64,000 bases of DNA from CAWCAL01 sp963695075 (GTDB lineage Bacteria; Actinomycetota; Acidimicrobiia; Acidimicrobiales; CAWCAL01), in the NCBI GenBank assembly GCA_963695075.1, contig CAVOFR010000007.1, positions 1,922,001-1,986,000 of the forward strand, read 5' to 3'. The translations under genes were made by a program, and so were the position numbers. The notes under the pieces are model-generated. The model worked only from the letters and a program-made list of their open reading frames with translations. It searched no databases and was not told the DNA's origin. Shown piece by piece: positions 58,131 to 64,000 of the stretch; the first letter of the stretch is position 1, and each line of letters begins with the position of its first letter.

Positions 58131-58545
58131 TTAGTCGGGTGGAGGTTGGAGATCGATCTGGAGGGTGATGAGCTCGACGGCTCCGTCGGGTGCGAGTTGG
58201 CCGACGACGGCGGACGCAGTGACGAGCGTGCCGGTCGTGATGAGTCGAGGTCGTCGAAGAAGCCCGGGGTGGCTCGGATGACGAGCCGAGGCTCGGTCAA
58301 CCTGGCTGCGATCGCCCGGTGTCGGCGATGAGCTGCTCGACTCGCCGGCGGGTCCGCTCGAGGAGTTCGGGTGGAGCGTCGTTGAGGTCGGAAGCGAAGC
58401 GCGAATTCATCGGCGATGGGTGGCAGGTCAACCAAGAGAAGTCTGTACTCGACGGTTCGCCGCCCGGACCTCGGTCCTCCCCCAGGTGAGCGTCGAGCTG
58501 CTCGAAGAACCGCGGATCGACCTGAACCTCGCGTGGATCGCTCAC
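58131..58545 (-). pseudogene. unknown protein gene broken over three frames
   Basis: Three frames carry consecutive protein-like pieces: MSDPREVQVDPRFFEQLDAH, then LLLVDLPPIADEFALRF in a second, back to LNDAPPELLERTRRRVEQLI, then EPRLVIRATPGFFDDLD, and finally TLVTASAVVGQLAPDGAVEL ending at the TAA complementary to 58131-58133. The pieces join into a plausible acidic protein of about 135 residues if at least three small indels are removed. No family is recognised. Confidence 0.65.
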
Positions 58546-58604
58546 TCGTCGTGGGTGTTCGTGTCCGCGGTGGTCGCGATGTGGTCGAGGACGTTGGAGC
58601 GCAC

Positions 58605-58946
58605 GCTATCCAGACGAGCGCATGGCAGGCGGCGGACAAGGTCGTCTACTCCTCGACCCTGGCCGCAGCACGCACCGCGAACACTCGGCTCGAGCGCCAC
58701 TTCGACCCCAGCCGGGTACGCGACCTGAAGGCCGCCGCCAGTAGGGATCTTTTGGTCGGTGGCCCGAACCTGGCAGCCCAGGCTCTCCTCGCTGGGCTGG
58801 TCGACGGATTGGCCTTGTTCGTCTGGCCAGTCGTCCTCGGTGGGCGTACCTCCGCATTGCCAACCGACATGCACGTCGATCTGAAGCTCATCGACGAGCA
58901 TCGATTCAGCAGCGGCGTCGTCCACCTCCGCTATCGCCTTCCGTAA
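58605..58946 (+). pseudogene. RibD C-terminal (dihydrofolate-reductase-like) fragment
   Basis: From WQAADKVVYSSTLAAARTAN the frame continues FDPSRVRDLKAAASRDLLVG and GPNLAAQALLAGLVDGLALF to the natural-looking C-terminus FSSGVVHLRYRLP. This is the second half of the RibD_C reductase domain common in actinobacteria. The first 70-80 residues with the NADPH-binding start are absent; upstream sequence belongs to the antisense broken gene. Without them it is very unlikely to fold or work. Confidence 0.8.
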
Positions 58947-59157
58947 CGACCCACGGACCTCGCATTCCCATGCCCGTGCCCTACCGCCTAATACACGCAT
59001 GATTCATGTGGCATCCCCGCGTCTTTCAGGTGGGGGCTGGAACATGCGGGGATGAACCAGTTCCCTTGTCTGATCCGAACTTCGACCGCGGGCGGGGAGG
59101 CCCGCTTCGCACTCGGTGATCCGCTCGTCGATTCGTACTTGACATGGCGTCACTCAG
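58947..59157. other. no gene seen
   Basis: About 210 bases between the reductase fragment and the IS30 remnant show no convincing reading frame, RNA or repeat. Short rearranged pieces are likely, given what flanks them. Confidence 0.5.
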
Positions 59158-59332
59158 CTCGCCACGGTCGTCGAACGAGCATCAAGATTCACCGTGCTGG
59201 TCCAACTCGACGGTCGTGACATGACCACCGTCGCCGACGCGTTGGCCGCCAAGATGAAGGAGCTACCCGTCGAGCTTCGACGCTCTCTCACTTGGGACCG
59301 TGGCATGGAGCTGGCCGCCACAACGACGTCAC
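59158..59332 (+). mobile_element. IS30-family transposase fragment
   Basis: LATVVERASRFTVLVQLDGR and MKELPVELRRSLTWDRGMEL match the RNase H-like core of IS30 transposases (block TLVERxTRF and LRRSLTWDxGxEMA, with a catalytic Asp). The frame breaks right after that block and no terminal repeats are visible. The element is a short internal remnant. Confidence 0.8.
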
Positions 59333-59339
59333 CGCTGAA

Positions 59340-59528
59340 CCTGCTGACGCGGCCTTCAAGATGTCGTTGGTCCGGCGCAGCTCGACGTTCTCCCGCTCCG
59401 GCGCTTCAGCTCAGCCAGCTCATCGGTCGTCGCTCCGGCCCGGCGGCCGTTGTCGCGTTCGGCCTGGGGCCCCACAGCCGCACCGCAAGCTCGCGCAGCT
59501 CATCGGGGTACTTGCCCTGTCATGGCAT
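59340..59528 (-). mobile_element. IS3-family OrfA fragment
   Basis: On the minus strand MP, a TGA stop, then GKYPDELRELAVRLW begins like IS3 OrfA helix-turn-helix proteins, and after a frameshift TDELAELKRR and ENVELRRTNDILKAASA give the usual leucine-zipper end. It is abutted, on the opposite strand, to the IS30 remnant. Two stops and a frameshift make it non-functional; OrfB is absent. Confidence 0.75.
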
Positions 59529-59733
59529 CTCCCCATCCCTTTCAAAGGTTGGAGCCTCCACCAGACCCGGGGCGCTTCAGAGTGTCAGGGTCGTTGGCGC
59601 CGTGAGTGCTGTGTCCCGCCGCTCTTGCGCCGATCCGGTCGGGATGCTTCGGCCCGTCCGCATAGCTCTTCACAGCTTGGACGATCGGGTGTATGACATA
59701 TCACATGAAGTGAGAGATGGTCGGGAGGCGTAG

Positions 59734-60606
59734 GTGGGAACGAGGTCAGATCTAGAAGGGTTTGCGCCGTTCCGAGGCCATCGGACGTGGTATCGGGTTG
59801 TTGGTGAACTTTCAGCAGGCCCACCGCTCTTCGTGCTCCACGGCGGCCCTGGACTGCCGCATGACTATCTTGAGCCGTTGGCAGATCTCGCCGGTGACGA
59901 GCGGGCAGTCGTCTTCTACGACCAGTTGGGGTGTGGGCGCAGCGACCACCCCGACGACGACGGCCTCTGGACCATCGAGACGTTCGTCGACGAGATCGAC
60001 GTCGTTCGCGCTCACCTCCAGATCGGGCCGTTCGATCTCCTCGGGCATTCGTGGGGCGGGTGGCTGGCCCAGCAGTACGTGCTCGACCGGCAGCCCAAGG
60101 AACTCCGCCGGATCGTGCTGGCCAGCACGTGTTCAAGCATTCCAGCGTTCGGCCGGGTCACTTCCGCTCTCAAGGCGACGCTGCCGGCCGAGATCCAAGA
60201 GGTACTGGATCGGCACGAAGAAACCGGCACCACCGACGATCCAGCGTACTTCGAGGCGTCGTTGGCCTACATCACCCAATGGCTCATCCGAACCGACATC
60301 CCCGACTACGTGCTCGCGGCCAAGGCGGGACAGAACGAACACATCTACAACCTGATGCAAGGTCCCGAGTGGAACATCACCGGCACACTGCGTGACTGGG
60401 ACGTGACCAACCGGCTCAGCGAGATCCGACAACCTGTCTTGGTGACCTCGGGATCCCATGACGAGATGCGGCCAGATCTCGTGTCATCGATGGTCGATCG
60501 CCTGGCTGACGTGCACTGGGTGTTGTTCGAGTCCAGTGCGCACATGGCACATATCGAAGAGCGGGACATGTTCCTCAGCGAGGTGGCACGGTTCCTCGAG
60601 GCGTAA
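59734..60606 (+). CDS. proline iminopeptidase-type alpha/beta hydrolase
   Basis: 290 residues, GTG start. FVLHGGPGLPHDYLEPLADL is the HGGPG oxyanion loop, FYDQLGCGRSDHPDDDGLWT the next family block, and LGHSWGGWLAQQYV the nucleophile elbow (Ser near 106). VTSGSHDEMRPDLVSSMVDR and AHMAHIEERD supply the acid and His regions. This S33-type family removes N-terminal proline or hydrolyses amides and esters. No signal peptide. A weak TCAC-N5-GTGA dyad lies just upstream near 59702. It is an intact gene within the decayed region. Confidence 0.88.
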   Translation: MGTRSDLEGFAPFRGHRTWYRVVGELSAGPPLFVLHGGPGLPHDYLEPLADLAGDERAVVFYDQLGCGRSDHPDDDGLWTIETFVDEIDVVRAHLQIGPFDLLGHSWGGWLAQQYVLDRQPKELRRIVLASTCSSIPAFGRVTSALKATLPAEIQEVLDRHEETGTTDDPAYFEASLAYITQWLIRTDIPDYVLAAKAGQNEHIYNLMQGPEWNITGTLRDWDVTNRLSEIRQPVLVTSGSHDEMRPDLVSSMVDRLADVHWVLFESSAHMAHIEERDMFLSEVARFLEA

Positions 60607-60856
60607 GAGCGATCCGACGTCTGGCCGGCCGTGAGTTACTTCGGTGGCGCGCTCCGAGAGTCCAACTGTCCGTGCGCTTGTGTGACCTGATCGGTAGGGC
60701 CCCCGGTCGCGGGCTGCCGATACGTCCTCCCCTCCAGGGGCCATCTCACCGCCTGCCCTGCCTGAATCCTCGTTTGGGGGCGCCGGGGCTGGTGCCGTTG
60801 GGCCGATTCGGGCGGTGTATGGACGCCCGAGAGGAGCGGATCACGCGGGATGCGGT
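60607..60856. other. intergenic, no gene seen
   Basis: About 250 bases with no convincing reading frame. The right end leads into the dyad before the SnoaL-like gene. Confidence 0.5.
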
Positions 60857-60877
60857 GGTCACATAGGCAATGTGACC
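60857..60877. promoter_or_regulatory. 8-5-8 inverted repeat, candidate operator
   Basis: GGTCACAT (60857-60864) and ATGTGACC (60870-60877) are perfect inverted arms around AGGCA, 30 bases before the SnoaL-like start at 60908. The placement suits a repressor site. The half-sites are in the opposite order to those of CRP, so a CRP site is not proposed. Confidence 0.5.
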
Positions 60878-60907
60878 GATGCGTGGGGCCGGTGGGTGTT
60901 CGACGCT

Positions 60908-61336
60908 ATGGCCATGGACGACACCACCAACCCAAAGCAGAGCTTCGACCGTGCGGTCGCCGCTTGGAATTCTGGCGACCTGCCCAATTACCTTGAGCTG
61001 TACTCGCCCAGCGCCGTACTCCACGGGTACGCCCCAGAACCGCTGTCGCGCGAAGGGATCGTTGGCTTCTACCAGCAGATCTGGGACGCGTTCGGCGAAC
61101 TACGACTCTCGATCCACGAGGAGCTCTGGGAGGAGCAAGCGCGCGTCGCCGTTCGAGCGACGCTGACGGGCCGGCACACCGGGGCGTTCCAGGGAGTTTC
61201 TCCCACGGGCGCCGAGATCGTGTTGCCGACCATCACGATCATGCACTTCACCAAGGGACAAGTTTCTGAGCGTTGGTCGCAGGCCGACATGTTGGGCCTG
61301 ATGGTGCAGCTCGGCGCAGTGCCGGCCTCAGCCTGA
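60908..61336 (+). CDS. SnoaL-like ester-cyclase family protein
   Basis: 142 residues from ATG 60908 (an ATG two codons on is equally possible). KQSFDRAVAAWNSGDLPNYL, LHGYAPEPLSREGIVGFYQQ and HTGAFQGVSPTGAEIVLPTI match the SnoaL-like polyketide-cyclase family of the NTF2 fold, ending with the typical VSERWSQADMLGLMVQLGAV. Function in isolation is usually unassigned. It is convergent with the HD-GYP-LuxR gene with 13 bp between stops; together these are a common pair in actinobacteria. Confidence 0.85.
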   Translation: MAMDDTTNPKQSFDRAVAAWNSGDLPNYLELYSPSAVLHGYAPEPLSREGIVGFYQQIWDAFGELRLSIHEELWEEQARVAVRATLTGRHTGAFQGVSPTGAEIVLPTITIMHFTKGQVSERWSQADMLGLMVQLGAVPASA

Positions 61337-61349
61337 CGACGGCCAGCGG

Positions 61350-62894
61350 TCACACGAGGCCGTGGTCGGCCGCGTAGAGCGCGGCGCCGGCGCGGCTTCG
61401 CACTCCAAGCTTGTCGTACACGTGCGCGACATGATGGGCGACTGTCTTCGCGGTGATCCCGAGGTCGCGTCCGACGTCCTTGTTGGTCGCACCGCGTGCT
61501 ACGAGCCGTAGCACGTCGACCTCTCGATCAGAGAGCTCCCCCGGATTTGGGAGCCGTCTGGCGAGGCCGAGATCCGAAGCCGCCAAGACGGCTTCGGTGG
61601 CGGCACGCTCGAGCCGACCGTCGCGTACCTCGGCGGCCATCGTGTCTGCAGCCTCAGCGGTCGACACGGCGGCGCGATGAGGTCGATCGGACACCAGCGC
61701 GACCAGCACATCTGCCGCGGCGACCAACGTACTGAAGCGTTCGTGTCGGCCCGCTCGCAGGGACTTGGGATAGCCGGAGCCGTCCTGGCGTTCATGGGTG
61801 CCGCCCGCCACGCGGACCACATCCTCGAGTGCAGGTGCAACTGAGAGGATCCGCTCGGTCTGGTATGCATGCAGCTTCACCAGCTCGAGCTCGGCGCGGT
61901 CGAGTCGCGCCGGTTTGTCCCAGACCCGGTTCGATACCGCGGTCCGGCCGATGTCATGCAGCAACGCGGCGCGTCTCACCAACTGCACATCGGCCGCATC
62001 GAGGCCGTCCTCGACCGCAGCCGCAGCAGCGAGCGCTGCGACGTCCACGGAGTGGCCCAAGGTCCAGACCGACTTGAGGTCTGCGAACCGGGCGAAGGCC
62101 TCTGCGACGAGGTCAACGCGAGCCGGGTGCACACGCAAGGGTTCGCCGGGTTCGGAATCGAGCAGCGTCTCCCACACCGATACCGGCTCGAGCTCGCAGA
62201 TCATTTCCGCGGACGCGTCGAGGAACGCTCCTGCCAGATCCGGGTCGAGTGCCTTGCCGGCCCGTGATCGAACCGTGCCGATCGCCCCGCTCGAACCCCC
62301 GACGCGAAAACCGCGTTCGGCGGCATCGGCGACTTGGATCAGACGGGTCGCCTGGGCGAGCGACTCCCCTGTTCGCCCCGAGGGGTGACCGTGTCCGTCC
62401 CAGTGCTCGAAGGCCTCATCGAGCACGCGAAGCACACCCGGATCCATGCCCAGGCGCTCACCGAGTTGCAGTCCTGCGTCGCAGGCCGCTTCGGCGTGAC
62501 GGGTCGGGGCTCCCGGATCGGTCAGGAGCTTGGCAACTCCACGCACACGCGGTCCGATCGCGCCGGTCGAGCCTACTGTGGTGATGATGTGTCCGAGGCC
62601 CGTGGCCTTGGGAGCGAACTCGACCGACGCCATCGCCCGTTTGACCGTGTAGTCATCGCCTGCGCCGAAGCCCGACTCCTCGTGGGAGAAGGCGGTGCAG
62701 CCGAGAAACCGCAACAGCGCTCCCCAGTATGTGTCTCTTAGCGTCTCGTCGTCGGCACCGACATGGCGGCCCAGGTGCACGGCCAGCACACAGGTACGGG
62801 CCGCCTTCTGGGGCGGGAAGTCATTCGCAGCATCAGTGGCCAACGACAACGCCCCCAGAAGCTCCGCCAACCGCACGTCACCACGAGCATCCAC
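61350..62894 (-). CDS. HD-GYP domain phosphodiesterase-like regulator with C-terminal LuxR HTH
   Basis: 514 residues. The N-terminal 280 residues are a first HD-like domain with GHGHPSGRTGES; the second has LLHDIGRTAVSNRVWDKPAR (HD near 309), HAYQTERIL, then HERQDGSGYPKSLRAGRHER with HE and the DGSGYP signature near 375. HD-GYP enzymes hydrolyse cyclic di-GMP, but the exact GYP triad reads GSGYP, so catalysis is likely yet unproven. A LuxR-type helix-turn-helix follows (LSDREVDVLRLVARGATNKD, about 450-514). It probably couples a nucleotide signal to transcription of its convergent or neighbouring gene. Confidence 0.9.
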   Translation of the reverse strand: MDARGDVRLAELLGALSLATDAANDFPPQKAARTCVLAVHLGRHVGADDETLRDTYWGALLRFLGCTAFSHEESGFGAGDDYTVKRAMASVEFAPKATGLGHIITTVGSTGAIGPRVRGVAKLLTDPGAPTRHAEAACDAGLQLGERLGMDPGVLRVLDEAFEHWDGHGHPSGRTGESLAQATRLIQVADAAERGFRVGGSSGAIGTVRSRAGKALDPDLAGAFLDASAEMICELEPVSVWETLLDSEPGEPLRVHPARVDLVAEAFARFADLKSVWTLGHSVDVAALAAAAAVEDGLDAADVQLVRRAALLHDIGRTAVSNRVWDKPARLDRAELELVKLHAYQTERILSVAPALEDVVRVAGGTHERQDGSGYPKSLRAGRHERFSTLVAAADVLVALVSDRPHRAAVSTAEAADTMAAEVRDGRLERAATEAVLAASDLGLARRLPNPGELSDREVDVLRLVARGATNKDVGRDLGITAKTVAHHVAHVYDKLGVRSRAGAALYAADHGLV

Positions 62895-63169
62895 CCACGG
62901 AGACTACGCCCACCGGCCAAGGTCGCGGTGTGGGACAGTGAGCCGCTCGAGCTCGCTTCAGGTCACATTTCTCAGCTAGTCCGGTTGGCGATGACAAGGA
63001 GCCGTTCCATGATCTCGGCTCATGCGTGACTGGCGACGAGAGGGCCCTCGTCTTCGATGGCCTGGGCTATGCCACCTGCCAGTTCCGCCGCGAGACAGTC
63101 GGGCCCCCGAGGCTGGTACCAGGGAGTCGGCTGACCCCTGCCACACGTCAACCGGGCCTGCGAGTTGGG
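62895..63169. other. no gene seen
   Basis: A stretch of 275 bases without a convincing reading frame. A minus-strand piece reading AAELAGGIAQAIEDEGPLVA near 63020-63110 looks protein-like but has no identifiable start or family. It may be another fragment of the mobile region. Confidence 0.45.
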
Positions 63170-64000
63170 TAGGGCAGAACCGCCACGGCGTGGCCACGCC
63201 CGAATGGCCCACGGTCCGGGGTTCGAGTTCGGACGGATTGATCGGCACGGCGTCGGTGAGATCGACGGCGTGTCGCACAAGGTGCGGCGGGCGTTCAGCC
63301 AGCGGCGACGCGAGATCGAAACCGAGATGATCTGGCAAGGGGCCACCACCGGCCACGGCGCCCGCATCGCAGCCCTCGCCACCCGCCGCCCGAGAAGACC
63401 ACACCATCTCTGACGACGAACTCGGGCACCGGTGGCATGACCGGGCGAGGGATCTCGGTTTCGACCTCACCAGGGTGAGCGTCGAACCGAGGACGCCGGT
63501 GCTTTCGGCGACCGACGAACAACTGGCCGGGCAGGTCACTGAGCACGACGCCACCTACCGGCGAAACGACGCCATCCGGACTGTCGCCGTTCCGCCGCCG
63601 ACGGCGCCGCACTCGGCACGATTCTGGATCGCACCGACCGGTACCTCGTCTCTGGTCAGGCGGTCGAACGGCTGCCGGGGGTGTACGCGACACCGGAGAT
63701 CCTCGCCCTCGAAGCCCACGCCGTCGACATCGCAACCCAAGGCGTGAACGCCGGCATCGGCGTCGCGAGCGACACGGCGATCAGCGTCGCGATTCAGGCT
63801 CGGCCGCGACTTGCCGACGAGCAGCGGCGCCTGATCAGACGGTGGCCGGGTCGGGGGACGCGATCTCGCTGGTGGTGGGCCAGGCCGCCGCCTGCATCCC
63901 GTCCCAGACCATCCACCGCATCACCAGCATCCTCGACGCCCGACGCCCCTCCTCGACGAACGCACCGTGCTCGTCGTTGACTCATGTCGGGCCACGTTCT
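63170..64000 (+). pseudogene. MobF/TraA-type conjugative relaxase remnant, continuing past the window
   Basis: Consecutive pieces in different frames read GVSHKVRRAFSQRRREIETE, then TISDDELGHRWHDRARDLGF and QVTEHDATYRRNDAIRTVA, then TILDRTDRYLVSGQAVERLP and LALEAHAVDIATQGVNAGIG with RPRLADEQRRLI, then GSGDAISLVVGQA and PLLDERTVLVVD. This is the order of the TrwC/TraA relaxase-helicase linker and RecD-like helicase start. The Walker A GTGKT that should follow VVGQA is deleted, with about 50-60 residues. At least four frame changes make it non-functional. The relaxase catalytic N-terminus is not present. Confidence 0.82.

Noticed and set aside
1..64000. CRISPR array
   Set aside because: No set of regularly spaced identical short repeats was seen.

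Overview
The window is GC-rich throughout, uses GTG starts freely, and is packed with F420-type oxidoreductases, large acyl-CoA dehydrogenases, NAD-epimerases, lipoproteins and SARP/NB-ARC regulators. This suggests a high-GC actinobacterium; the mix resembles class Acidimicrobiia, but that placement is inference from gene content and not proven by any marker gene here.

Layout. (1) 1-7.1 kb: DUF2804 fragment, small helical protein, NAD-epimerase, coupled beta-CASP nuclease and acyl-CoA dehydrogenase, and a sigma factor fused to its own membrane anti-sigma-like tail. (2) 7.2-9.8 kb: a stand-alone A-PCP-TE nonribosomal-peptide-synthetase-like enzyme. (3) 9.8-13.5 kb: a tightly overlapping five-gene operon of unknown function (two membrane proteins, a secreted Ala/Gly-rich protein, and two related proteins ending in SH3-like modules). 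(4) 13.6-18.4 kb: a translationally coupled peptide/amino-acid ligase-hydrolase operon: RimB-like protease, RimK fused to an RCK_C domain, aspartoacylase-like hydrolase, CocE-type hydrolase. (5) 18.5-24.5 kb: endonuclease III, Tat lipoprotein of the acetoacetate decarboxylase fold, M28 peptidase, GT39-type transferase, beta-propeller. A 57-bp intergenic hairpin repeat occurs twice between 13.5 and 20.3 kb. (6) 24.6-32.4 kb: a catabolic locus controlled by a frameshifted TetR: flavin/F420 oxidoreductase, nitroreductase, thiolase, acyl-CoA ligase, small-molecule phosphotransferase. (7) 32.4-44 kb: a type II DMSO-reductase-family molybdoenzyme (alpha, gamma, beta, chaperone) preceded by a 45-residue protein, divergent from a NorQ/NorD-like pair coupled to a GH94-like carbohydrate enzyme. 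(8) 44.1-48.6 kb: Kup potassium transporter and an ABC exporter.

(9) 48.7-64 kb is different in character: a tRNA 3'-end-like fragment, a SARP-cyclase-NB-ARC regulator flanked by secreted proteins, a chimeric duplication of pieces of two genes found 5-7 kb away, and many broken genes (acetolactate synthase, HepT toxin, AAC(3), RibD-like reductase, a three-frame hypothetical, IS30 and IS3 transposase remnants, and a decayed MobF conjugative relaxase running off the end). This looks like an old integrated conjugative element in decay, with a few intact accessory genes (GrpB, Ddn-type reductase, SnoaL-like proteins, alpha/beta hydrolase, HD-GYP-LuxR regulator).

No CRISPR array, rRNA gene or intact tRNA gene was recognised. 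All functional names rest on motifs read by eye; no database search was run.
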